DNA from: Symsagittifera roscoffensis
Taxonomy: Eukaryota; Xenacoelomorpha; Acoela; Convolutidae
DNA: 60,000 nucleotides
Direction of reading: 5' to 3'
Assembly (NCBI RefSeq): GCF_963678635.1
Contig: NC_087070.1
Span: 36,275,109 to 36,335,108, forward strand
In this document: positions 10,061-20,664 of the stretch, one piece after another
Numbering within the stretch: the first letter of the stretch is position 1
How the letters are laid out: the number at the start of each line of letters is the position of its first letter
Translations under genes and position numbers: made by a program
Notes under the pieces: model-generated
What the model was told of the DNA's origin: nothing
Database searches by the model: none
Seen by the model: only the letters and a program-made list of their open reading frames with translations

Positions 10061-13000
10061 ATGGAGACATTAAAAATGTTTAATAAACAATTTATTCCTC
10101 AATTCATTTATCTTTTTTTGACGTTATCTTACGTCATTGGTGCTCCAAGAGAACTGACCAATGAGAGAAGAGCTAGCGATAGTGACTCATCATTATCGTC
10201 CGGATGGTGTGTGTTGAGTTATGAAGATGTTACCATGAATCAAATTGTTGCTGATCAAATGAAAATTCTCCAGGTATTTATTGTCTGATAACTACCTTTC
10301 TTTCAAGGTTTCATTCATTTTTTTGTAAATTTCAAAACTTCTTTGCTGGTATCAAAAAAAGGGAAAGTTTAAACATTATAAATTTCAAAATAACAAAATT
10401 TGAAAAATAAAAATCGTCAAAAAAACTGATTCTGATTTCAGAGTATTCTGCCATAATATCTGTAAAAAGTTTCACATTTTCTTTTATTTTGAGGAGTTAA
10501 GAAAAGAAACAGAGTATCCAAAACAAGAAAGTTTGCTTTAACCTCTTTAATATTTTAGGACTCATCGTCAAATTCATTTCTACTCCGACACTGTCCTCTA
10601 ATTCCAACTAAACTCTTCACCACTTCAACTGCAAGTCCGAGTCCTGTGATTCTTTCCTTGGACCGCAATTACATCCGACTTCAACATTCCGAAACAGTCC
10701 TGGACATTTTGGGATCGAGGACTGTCAATGATGTTTCTAAGATGTATGTTGTGAATAACAGCGATAGTTGGTTCCAGTCGCGAACACTGTATGATTCAAC
10801 TTCAAGTGGACAACTTTTGTCAAGCCATGATTCGAAGATTCTCAAGACAGGTGATTTTTAACTGAATTTTATCAATAGACTTCGCTTATAGTATCAATAG
10901 ACTTCGCTGATAGTATCAATAGATTTCATAGAAGTTGCAGAACTTCAAAAAAAAATGAAAACTTTTGAGATTTTTTCTTTTGTAGGTCCTATTCAGACAA
11001 AAATTCCCTATTAAGATAAACTAAAAAAATAACGGACTAAGTTAACATCCCCAATAAGCTGGTCAGTTTTGTTCCGACTACTGTGTTGCAACAAACTGAC
11101 ATCGTGTTTTAATTTTGTTTCTAAGTAACTTATTTAGCTGTACAGAATTCTAGCTTGTATAATTAAAACGGAAATCAGTGGCTGAAAATTAGTCGAAAAA
11201 AAAGAAACAAAAGAAAATTTTCAATTGTAATTTAATTTTCTATAAACATAAAACCTTCGATGTTTAGCTTATCTGGACGCAATTGCCGCCTACTCCAACC
11301 GACAAGTGAGCATCTTCGCAATCCAAAATCTTGGCCCCAAACTCGGAACTTACGAAGTGGTGAATGGACTTCAACCACGACACGTGAACACATTTTTTAC
11401 CAAGTCGGCTCTAGATCTTCCTGTAATCTCATTGGTCACGAAGAGCAACCACTTCGACAACGACAATTTAGGACTCTGTTTTCTTATTGGTCGAAAACTG
11501 GAAACCGAGATCACTCGGAGTCGCGATTTGTGGTCACGACTCCAAACCCGATTCGACCGAAACAGCGAAAATAAATTGGGCTCACTGGTCAATTGCGTGT
11601 CACGAAACTTCGCAGTTAAGGTCATTTCAGACATCAAACGATACGATTACTCGTCGCAGACTTTGGAAACTGTGTTCAAATTTATGAAAAATGAAATTCC
11701 GCCGGCATTAGCGTTTCCTATTATCTCAAATTTCCTCTGGATGAAACGATATTCTTATGATTTTTATCTCAAAAACGTAGCCAGAAAAGATGTGGTTAAA
11801 CATCTATCCCCAAGCATGTTTCTATACGAATTAAAAGTTATAAGTTATAAGGACTTGGAAGAAAACTTAATAACTTCAGTCATGAAAAGTGAAGAAGTTT
11901 GCCCGATAGTTATTGACATGCTGTTCAAAAAACTACACAAAGATAGTAGTAACGAAGTTATGCGCCCTGATATTTCTCAAATAGTTCCTTATTTATCCGT
12001 GTTGGGAACACGCACTTTGAATTCTAAGGATTCGTCCTACTGGGCGAAAATCGGCGAAGTTTTGATAAATAAAAAGAACCATAAACTGGAAACAATGCAA
12101 GAATTTGACCTTTCGAGATTAATTTTTGAAAATATTGGCGGCCTTCTTTCAAAACAGAAATATTTGGAACCGAATCAACTAATTCCGATTTCAAGAGGAA
12201 TACCTTTTCATTTTTATCAATCCGGACTCATTAACGATGTCGAATTAGAAAATTTTCTTCGTGAAAATTCACAAAATTTGGGAAAATTATCGCCTTCAAC
12301 TGAGCATGTGTTGCTGAACCGCGGACCAATTAATCGCGAAAACTTGAAATCATTTGCTACACGACAACACTGCTACAAGTTTTCGGTTCTTAGAAAAGTG
12401 TGGTTCTCAGAATATCAAGAATTTATAGTTGGAGTTCACTCGCAATTATTTTTCGACAAAATCGAGAAAAGTTTGATTCAAAGTTGTGAAGTAACCGATC
12501 CAAATTTAGGTGCATTAGATTACGCTGTGCGACTGCGAGGCTTTATGAAAAATAACCCTACTTTTAAAATAAACGCCCGTTCTGTCAACTTGCTCGAAAG
12601 TGCTCTATCCGGAATTTTAATCGAAGAGATTCTCAACCTTTCACCCTTTGAAGCTCTTGATGTTATAAACCTCATAACTTCAAACTCTGAAGTTTATAAA
12701 TCAGACGATCAGCTTATTCGGACACTCGCTAATAAAGCGTTTGATGTGGCCTCAACTTTTTCGAAAGCGCAGTTTGGCGTTAAAGGAGATCTAACTTGGA
12801 AAAATATTCCTCAAATTTATTTATCCTATTTTAACTCTTTCATGCTACGAGAGCTTCCTCTTGATTTTTACAAAGATGAAGTTGAAAATGAAATTCAACG
12901 TCAAAGGTGTGTTGATATTATCAGCAAAATTGGGTATTCAGAAAAATTGAAAACCCATTTTTCGCCTTTTAAAGCTCAAAACTTCACCAATTTTTACCTG

Positions 13001-14677
13001 AATTGCGTGAACAAAACAAGGTTAAGTTCAGAAGATTTAGTAACAATGGGCTCACTTATTTGCGAGTTACCGTCTCAATTTATATCCCAATTAAAACCCG
13101 ATTCGGTTAGAAGTTACGGATACCTTTTTAATGGCTGCTGCTTGACTAAATCTCAAAGCTCAGCCCTTCTGAAATTAGCACAAAAAGCGGATCTAAGTTT
13201 CGAAGAAGCATATTTATCTTTCGGAGCAGCTTTGCCGATTATTTACTCAGATGCCGAGGAATTTGAGAAAATCAAAGTTTTTATTGAGAAAAATCAACAG
13301 AAAAGAATCTATTTTGAAAAAGTTGCATCTTCACTTTCACAAGGCGTTGAAATTCTTTATGAAAACGGAAGTTTTTGTCGACGAAAACTATCAACTCGCG
13401 ATTTCAATTTTTACGAAAATTCGATGAAACTTATATTTAATTCAACTTATACTAAGCTAAAAAGTTTAATCGAGTATAAACCGTATATAAGTTCTTCTCA
13501 TGATAAAAAATTTACCCTTAGCCCAAGTTGTGCAATGATGAAAACATTTGGCGAATCTTTGCGGTTCGCAGATTTGAATCAATTGCAAATTATTGCGGAT
13601 TTTGATTTCCAAAACTGCGTAAAACCCATTTCGGACTTGAAATTCTTACAACCGTTCCAGATTGATTATTTCCGCGAAAGATTGATTTCTCTTAAAAAAG
13701 CGGGGCATTATTTAAAAGAAATGGGTTCTTTAGTTTCAAAGCCGAAGACAAACGATGATTTTCAATTACTTTTGATGATAAATTTCACCGATTATGACGA
13801 AGTTTCGTTACACAGTTATCTAGAAACTTTGTCGTTTGAGCAATTAAAAACAGGATTTGACAGATTCTGTGCAGTAAACCAAATTTCTTCGCTAAAAGAT
13901 TTGAAGTCGCTCGAAATAGCAACTCTGGGAAACTTCATTTGCGCGGCTGATGTTGAAGAACTATTTTCAGAAGAAGGGCTCGAATTGAAAGCAATCAAGT
14001 TTTCACTTCCAACTTTCTCAAAATTGTCGGCTTGTGGACATGAAAAAATGCGGATAATCAAAAACCAACTGGAAAAACAAGGATTGATATCGAACAAACT
14101 TGAAGAAATGACCGAATTTGACGTGAACGATTACGGTTACATTTTATCCGGATTCACAGCTCTAGAACTGAATGAGATTTCGGTCAAACGGTCTCTCGTC
14201 TTGCAGTACGCTGACGTTCCATTTTTCAATGCACTACCTGATGATGAACTGCAGGGCTTAAAGTGCACTTTTTGGAATTCGATTCAACCTAAAATGCTGC
14301 AGAAGATTCCAGATAAGCGACTTGGCAAATTAGGCGAAGCGGTTCAACAATGTATTCTGAAAAATATTCATTCAGGCATTATTCCACGCAAACATTTATT
14401 GCAAATTCAAGGCCAGTATTTCGAATTTGAGGGGGACGACAGCATTGTAGATGCAGACAAAAGTTCAATCTCAGAATCCGATGAAAACTCGCAAAAAAAA
14501 TCGGGCAAAAATTTGAATATTTTGACAGAAAATGACGACTACCTGCGATCCAATCGTTTAACTGTCACTTATATAGTTTTAAACTCTTCAAAATTGTTAA
14601 AATTTACGGTAGAACATTTGCTTATATGCTTGTTTTTATTTAATTTGCATAAGTTCAGCTTCTGTTTATTTGATTGA
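10061..14677 (+). CDS. Secreted mesothelin/stereocilin/otoancorin-like protein, 1304 residues, three coding exons
   Basis: Exons 10061-10273, 10559-10850 and 11268-14677 join in phases 0 and 1, with donors GTATTT and GTGATT and acceptors TTTTAG and TTTAG. The ATG at 10061 starts a signal peptide (residues 1-28, hydrophobic core FIYLFLTLSYVIGA, likely cleaved before PRELT). A Ser/Asp-rich stretch follows, then over 1000 residues of leucine-rich helical sequence. Recurrent patterns such as LVTMGSLICELPSQFISQL, LEIATLGNFICAADVEEL and FNALPDDELQGLKCTFW recall the superhelical mesothelin superfamily of extracellular or cell-surface proteins. That assignment is from pattern memory, not alignment. 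The end is acidic/serine-rich (about 1225-1255), then a hydrophobic tail of about 40 residues that could be a membrane segment or GPI-anchor signal. The last 151 codons are duplicated downstream. Another ARM-like extracellular family is possible. Confidence 0.7.
10870..10935. repeat. 22-bp tandem repeat in second coding intron
   Basis: Three copies of a 22-bp unit beginning ATCAATAGACTTCGCT start at 10871, 10893 and 10915. The third copy is diverged. It begins 20 bases after the exon 10559-10850 donor. Confidence 0.7.
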
Positions 14678-15130
14678 TCAAGACAACTAAATTTTTATTG
14701 AAAGATTAATTTTTAATTTTGGTTTTAAATTGTCTTTTGTGCTTAGTTTTAACCCAGCTAGAAGTAGTTTCTGCTTAGCCCATTTCAGATTTTTTTCTAA
14801 ATTGAAACGCGAGTTTCTAGCCTTCATTTATTTTCTCGCTACAATACCCGCACTGTGGTTTTATGAGAAAAAAATCGATTGCAAAATAATGCATAGTCAG
14901 AATTAAGTCCATTATAATGGATTATTATTAAATTTTTTGCCCTTGAGCTGGATTTTAATTCCATTTTCATCCAGTTTTTATTAAATATTTGAATAGATAT
15001 CAGTATAACGAATTATAAAGGATAGAAAATCTGTATAAATTTGTTGCAAATTATTTATACAGCATGCAGCGTTTTCTGCAATAATCATGGTCTACTCTAT
15101 GTCTAAGTTTTCTCACACACAACTTTGTTG
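14678..15130. other. 3' flank of the 1304-residue gene
   Basis: AT-rich 3' flanking DNA, present twice because of the tandem duplication (second copy 16235-16687). No AATAAA is visible near the stop codon; ATTAAA variants occur in the 14.93-14.98 kb stretch and could serve for polyadenylation. Confidence 0.4.
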
Positions 15131-15660
15131 TTCCGACTTTCGATACGAAAGTTACGGAATATTTGTGCTCGGGGTAGTTTTTTTTCTTCAGACAAATATC
15201 GAATTTTTAACTAGTCATTTTGACGGAATTTTATTTAAATATTTCGAAAGCTATTGTTGTCTTGAGCTTAAATTTGAAAAGATATTTCACCTGTGATCAT
15301 TTTTCGAAAAGTTATGAGGGTTTGAAGATTGCCATTTTGGCCATTTTGACCAATTTGGGACAATTAACGCGCGATATAATTCGCGCTATTAACGCGTAAG
15401 CGGAGATTTAATCCGTCTTGGAAATCGTTTCAAATTGGTTGAAAGAATTTGTTGCAAGGAGCGAAATCTATTGTTTTGCACTTTATATGGCGTATGGGGG
15501 GATGATTTTCATAGAAAAATTTTCAAATTTTAAAAAATCTTTTCATTTTATTTTATTTCATTCAATTTTCTTATGTTGTTTATGTTATTACTGCTCCATA
15601 AACGTTAAAAGGCAGTCGGAATTTTCAGGGCTTCGCCCTGATACGAGCAGTCTTGTATAA
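15131..15660 (+). repeat. TTCCGACTTTCG interspersed repeat, copy 1
   Basis: It starts with the near-palindrome TTCCGACTTTCG, ATA, CGAAAGTTACGGAA and ends near AGTCGGAA (15614-15621), the complement of the first eight bases. The hairpin CAGGGCTTCGCCCTG (15626-15640) and ATACGAGCAGTC follow. The centre carries GCGCGATATAATTCGCGC and GCGTAAGCGGAGA. The short inverted ends and internal hairpins suggest a non-autonomous DNA element. Its 69- and 80-codon frames have no recognisable product. I see no clear target duplication. Confidence 0.6.
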
Positions 15661-15778
15661 CTTTGTCAAACGATATCCCTCAAACTTTTAACACCGATCT
15701 TGAATATTAAAAATGAAGAAAGGGAGAAGCTTAAGCTTTGGTAAATCAGAAAACTCGTGAGTGGATAAAGGGGGAGGG

Positions 15779-16234
15779 TTTTTCAATGCACTACCTGATG
15801 ATGAACTGCAGGGCTTAAAGTGCACTTTTTGGAATTCGATTCAACCTAAAATGCTGCAGAAGATTCCAGATAAGCGACTTGGCAAATTAGGCGAAGCGGT
15901 TCAACAATGTATTCTGAAAAATATTCATTCAGGCATTATTCCACGCAAACATTTATTGCAAATTCAAGGCCAGTATTTCGAATTTGAGGGGGACGACAGC
16001 ATTGTAGATGCAGACAAAAGTTCAATCTCAGAATCCGATGAAAACTCGCAAAAAAAATCGGGCAAAAATTTGAATATTTTGACAGAAAATGACGACTACC
16101 TGCGATCCAATCGTTTAACTGTCACTTATATAGTTTTAAACTCTTCAAAATTGTTAAAATTTACGGTAGAACATTTGCTTATATGCTTGTTTTTATTTAA
16201 TTTGCATAAGTTCAGCTTCTGTTTATTTGATTGA
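15779..16234 (+). pseudogene. Duplicated 3' fragment of the mesothelin-like gene
   Basis: The frame from FFNALPDDEL to the stop is identical to the last 151 codons of the upstream gene. It lacks the signal peptide, the other exons and any splice acceptor at its 5' edge, where the sequence is the duplication junction GGGGGAGGG then TTTTT. The open frame begins in unrelated flank at 15761. It is not expected to make a functional secreted protein. Confidence 0.8.
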
Positions 16235-16687
16235 TCAAGACAACTAAATTTTTATTGAAAGATTAATTTTTAATTTTGGTTTTAAATTGTCTTTTGTGCT
16301 TAGTTTTAACCCAGCTAGAAGTAGTTTCTGCTTAGCCCATTTCAGATTTTTTTCTAAATTGAAACGCGAGTTTCTAGCCTTCATTTATTTTCTCGCTACA
16401 ATACCCGCACTGTGGTTTTATGAGAAAAAAATCGATTGCAAAATAATGCATAGTCAGAATTAAGTCCATTATAATGGATTATTATTAAATTTTTTGCCCT
16501 TGAGCTGGATTTTAATTCCATTTTCATCCAGTTTTTATTAAATATTTGAATAGATATCAGTATAACGAATTATAAAGGATAGAAAATCTGTATAAATTTG
16601 TTGCAAATTATTTATACAGCATGCAGCGTTTTCTGCAATAATCATGGTCTACTCTATGTCTAAGTTTTCTCACACACAACTTTGTTG

Positions 16688-17217
16688 TTCCGACTTTCGA
16701 TACGAAAGTTACGGAATATTTGTGCTCGGGGTAGTTTTTTTTCTTCAGACAAATATCGAATTTTTAACTAGTCATTTTGACGGAATTTTATTTAAATATT
16801 TCGAAAGCTATTGTTGTCTTGAGCTTAAATTTGAAAAGATATTTCACCTGTGATCATTTTTCGAAAAGTTATGAGGGTTTGAAGATTGCCATTTTGGCCA
16901 TTTTGACCAATTTGGGACAATTAACGCGCGATATAATTCGCGCTATTAACGCGTAAGCGGAGATTTAATCCGTCTTGGAAATCGTTTCAAATTGGTTGAA
17001 AGAATTTGTTGCAAGGAGCGAAATCTATTGTTTTGCACTTTATATGGCGTATGGGGGGATGATTTTCATAGAAAAATTTTCAAATTTTAAAAAATCTTTT
17101 CATTTTATTTTATTTCATTCAATTTTCTTATGTTGTTTATGTTATTACTGCTCCATAAACGTTAAAAGGCAGTCGGAATTTTCAGGGCTTCGCCCTGATA
17201 CGAGCAGTCTTGTATAA
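16688..17217 (+). repeat. TTCCGACTTTCG interspersed repeat, copy 2
   Basis: Identical to the copy 1557 bases upstream and carried along by the tandem duplication, so it is not an independent insertion. Confidence 0.7.
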
Positions 17218-17352
17218 CTTTGTCAAACGATATCCCTCAAACTTTTAACACCGATCTTGAATATTAAAAATGAAGAAAGGGAGAAGCTTAAGCTTTGGTA
17301 AATCAGAAAACTCGTGAGTGGATAAAGGGGGAGGGTTTAGGACGCGTAGGGT

Positions 17353-17776
17353 CAGGGGCGGATCTAGGATTTTCTCTTTTCTCGAGGGGTGGGGCGGATT
17401 TTTGAAAATTTTGACGACCTTTTTTTTTAGTTCGACCGAATTGATTTTTGGAGCTCTCCCTTAGCACGATTTAGTACCTGTTTGGGCCAAACTTTCTGCG
17501 CCGCAGGCAAAATTTTGAAAAAATAGTCCAAACAAGGCGTTTTTAGGCACTTTTTGGAAAATTTTGACCAAAAAATCGCGTTTTTTCGGCGCGCGCTCCC
17601 CCCTCAAAATTAGTATATATTGGCGCCTAAGGCGCCTTTAGAAAATTTTTAGGGTCCGTCACTAAAAATGGATATCTCAAAATAGTACAAAGGGGGGACC
17701 CTTTGGGTCGGCAGGGGTCGAATCCCTGAGAGGAGGGCGTCCGCCCCCTCGCCCCCCCCCCCTAAATCCGCCCCTG
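17353..17776 (+). mobile_element. hAT-type miniature element with perfect 8-bp target duplication
   Basis: This 424-bp element has ends CAGGGGCGGATCTAGG and CCTAAATCCGCCCCTG. It is flanked by CGTAGGGT on both sides (17345-17352 and 17777-17784), the 8-bp duplication typical of hAT insertions. Its interior is homologous in reverse to 718-1148. It has no transposase frame; two short minus-strand frames across it are low-complexity Gly/Arg translations of its G/C runs. It begins 14 bases after the end of the 1557-bp duplication. Confidence 0.85.
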
Positions 17777-17784
17777 CGTAGGGT

Positions 17785-18385
17785 GTTAGGGTTTGAGAAA
17801 GAACTCGAAGTTTTTTGGATCTTAAAAACACAGGCCAAAATTGACGTTTTTACGCATTTTTGGATAGTTTTGACAAAAAATGAATGATTAGAATTTAGAG
17901 ATAGTATTAATCCAGAATCTAGAAATCGTACAGAAAAGTGTGCAAGCAAACAGGGGGAAATGAGGAGGAAAAATTTAAAAAAAAGATAAAAATTTTCTCA
18001 CCAGTAAACCACATTTTATTATTATAACAGAGAATTTCACTTAAACAAGCCAATGTTTGAAGTGTGAAAACAACAGTCAAATTTTAAATAATTTAAGTAT
18101 TTGAAAATCTTAGACTAAACATCAAGAAGAACAATTTTAATCATTGTAACCAATTATGATATAGTTTATTTAGGAGAGTAATATTATACAGACAGGTAAA
18201 CAATAAACCGCATGTACAAATCAAACCCACCAAGGATCATGCAAAAAGCTATGCAACTTATCGAGGCATGACCCTGAAAAAACCTGTGACAGAAGTTGCG
18301 AGATAGTATCCGACTTGATGATTCAAAACAATAAATCTAGAAGATCTCCATTATCTTTCAGAAACAATGAAAACAATTTTTTGAT
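17785..18385. other. AT-rich spacer, probably including LINE 3' tail
   Basis: No open frame or RNA gene is convincing. The part nearest 18385 lies just beyond the stop codon of the minus-strand LINE fragment and is probably its 3' untranslated region, but no poly(A) tail or short terminal repeat marks the end. Confidence 0.35.
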
Positions 18386-18990
18386 TTACCCATTTAGTTG
18401 ATGCTCAGTTAATTGGCTTAGGTTATCTGGTATCAGCTCGTTTGATTTCAAAAAATTATAACATTTAAGAGACACATTTTTCCATGAACGTTGCATTATT
18501 TGTGTTCTAGTTTTCATGCTTGGTAAAGTTTTTGCCACAGAGGCCCGAGTAACCCGACGAATTTTCAGAGATTCCAAACTAAAAGTTTCAAGGGGAAATT
18601 TACTACGAAGTTGATTAAAAGTTTCTTTGAATATTTGTCTGAAACATAAGTCAAAAACGGTGTCAACCTCAAACGAATGTAGGATATATGAGGCATGCTC
18701 AAATTTTCTCTTGAAACAAATAGTTTTAAAAATACGTTTTTGCATCAGAAATATTTTTTCTAATAGGTTTTTTGATGTTGCACCAAATGCAATTAAACCG
18801 TAGGAAATGAATGGCTTTGCATAGCAGTTATAAAATTTAACCAGCACATTTTTCGAGAGATAGTTTCTACCCTTGAATAGTAAACGTTAAATTTAGCTAA
18901 TTTACCACAAACATTATTAATATGACTTTCAAAGTTGAGTCTGTTGTCCATTTGAATTCCTAAATACCTAAAATCAAATTATAATCGATT
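18386..18990 (-). mobile_element. LINE fragment: C-terminal end of a reverse transcriptase
   Basis: Reading downward from 18990, the minus strand encodes YLGIQMDNRLNFESHINNV, the usual LGv.iD..L.w..Hi..v signature that follows the RT palm/thumb. After a frame change comes FYNCYAKPFISYGLIAFGA and IFLMQKRIFKTI, matching the P.isYg...wG and QKr..R.i patterns of Jockey/CR1-like elements. The last 153 codons are open to a stop at 18386. Only the 3' end remains, as expected for a 5'-truncated LINE. Confidence 0.7.
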
Positions 18991-20138
18991 TACAAGTAGC
19001 GTTGTTTTTGAAATTTTACGAGTCTGAATAAGATACAGGCAGTAATCAAATTACAAACTGGTTTTGCGGTACAAAAATTTGAATGAAAAAAAAAACTGAA
19101 ATAGATTGCGAATTTTTACTTCTTTTTGTTTTTTGTGGAAAACTGCACAAAACGAAACAGAAGTAGAGCAACGTTAAAAATTTTATCAATAAATTGTTAA
19201 GTTTGAGAGAAAAATGCAAGTAGAAAAAGAACAATTTGATGAGATTTGATAAATTTTTTTAATGGAAAAAGAAGTTAACTTTGCACTGTCGTTTTGAAAT
19301 ACAAAAACTTCGTTTTGAATTATAAAAATTTGTCAATCAAGGTCGGCAAAACCATTAAATGAACTAAGTTCAGAAGCCTTGCAAGAAAAATACAAAACGG
19401 TTTGTGGGAGTTTGAAGCCGGCCACGAAGAGTCGGCCGTATTTCCTGTCTGTTGCGTGACTCGCTCGACAATTTTCGCTTCACATGATTGGTTTTTAGCT
19501 CAATTGATTGTCCAAGTGCGTTCTTATCACTTGTTCAGTATCAAAAAGTGCTTGAGAAGTAAAATTCATTCTTACATTATTAGTTTCGTCCAAAATTAAA
19601 ATTGCTTTTTAATAAATGGAAATTGATAATTATTAAGAAAAAATCAAAAATAACTCAATAAATTTCGGCCATAGTTTTGACCACTGTTTTTACGGGCATT
19701 TTTTTGAAGCAAATTGGCAAGAATGAAATTTTTTTTCCTATTTGCATCAAAATGCTAGAAAGCACAATTTTCACAAAGTTTTTTCTCAACACTGCTTTAG
19801 TTTGATTTACTGCTGAACCTTGAGTGACGTTGAGCGGAAAGGGCCATAAAATCAATATTTAATTTGACAGTAGCGTAAGTAAAACAACTATTTATTCACC
19901 TAAATTTGGGCGCAAAATAACCATAACAAGTCTGAATTTCGGTCGTTGTGTTTTTCAACCAATGATCAAAAATGTTATAAGTAACGATCAAGGTCGTCTG
20001 TTTTTGACTTGACGGTATTTGACGAGGCTTGCTAAATTATTTGATTAAAAAAAAGAAGTTAAGTTTGCACTGTCGTTTTGAAATTTGACTGTTGTTCATC
20101 TAACCAATTGAGTTGATACTTTCATTCACGGTTTATTA
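18991..20138. other. AT-rich spacer with a 35-bp direct repeat pair
   Basis: No gene is recognised; short frames (19046-19234, 19402-19599, 19655-19855) have no motif. The 35 bases at 19266-19300, containing TTTGCACTGTCGTTTTGAAA, recur at 20050-20084 with one mismatch. The second copy ends 54 bases before the TTCCGACTTTCG repeat at 20139. Confidence 0.5.
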
Positions 20139-20664
20139 TTCCGACTTTCGTAATGAAAGTAACGGAATATTTGTGCTCGGGGTGGTTTTTTTTCTCCAGA
20201 CAAGTTTCGACTTTTTAACAAGCCGTTTTGGACGGAAATTTTTTTTTTCATTCGAAAAGTATTGTTGTCCTGAGCTTAAATTTGAAAAGATATTTCACCT
20301 GTGATGCTTTTTTGTAAAGTTATGGGGGTTTTAAGATTGCCATTTTGCCCAATTTGGGACAACTAACGCCCAATATATTTCGAGCCATTAAAGCGTAAGC
20401 GGAGACTTAATCCGTCTTCGAAATCGTTCCAAATTTGTTGAAAGAAGCTTATTTGCCGTAATTGATTTATTAAAAGTAGCAAAATCTATCCTTTTGTACT
20501 TTATATGGCGTCTAGGGAATGATTTTCACAAAAAAAATCTCAAATTTTAGAGAAAAAATTTTCATTTTGTTTTATTACATTTATTTTCATATGTTTTTGC
20601 TGCTCCATAGACCTCAAAAGGCGTTCGGAACATTCAGGGCTTCATCTTGATACGCGCAGTGTTG
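20139..20664 (+). repeat. TTCCGACTTTCG interspersed repeat, copy 3
   Basis: A diverged copy of the family seen at 15131. It keeps TTCCGACTTTCG, GGAATATTTGTGCTCGGGGT, the GCGTAAGCGGAGA centre, the TTATATGGCGT stretch, and the end GTTCGGAACATTCAGGGCTTC then GATACGCGCAGT. Divergence from the 15-kb copy shows it inserted independently and is older than the tandem duplication there. Confidence 0.65.

Larger units (their letters stand above)
14222..17338. repeat. Apparently perfect 1557-bp tandem duplication
   Basis: Bases 14222-15781 recur at 15779-17338 with a constant offset of 1557. I compared several coding and non-coding stretches and found no difference, and the predicted 69- and 80-residue open frames are identical in both copies. 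The copies share a TTT at the junction, so the breakpoint shows 3-bp microhomology. The unit contains the last 151 codons of the upstream gene, its 3' flank and a full TTCCGACTTTCG-family repeat. Near-zero divergence means either a very recent event or an assembly duplication. Confidence 0.9.

Noticed and set aside
11371-11637. Minus-strand open frame of 88 codons and two other short frames at 11260-11687
   Set aside because: They overlap the long coding exon in other frames. The exon frame continues a spliced, signal-peptide-bearing protein, so these are shadows.
13816-14097. Minus-strand open frame of 93 codons
   Set aside because: Antisense to the 1304-residue coding exon, with no motif of its own.
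17700-17735. GGGTCGAATCCCTG resembling a tRNA T-arm/B box
   Set aside because: It lies inside a defined hAT element, and no acceptor stem, D-arm or anticodon arm can be placed around it.
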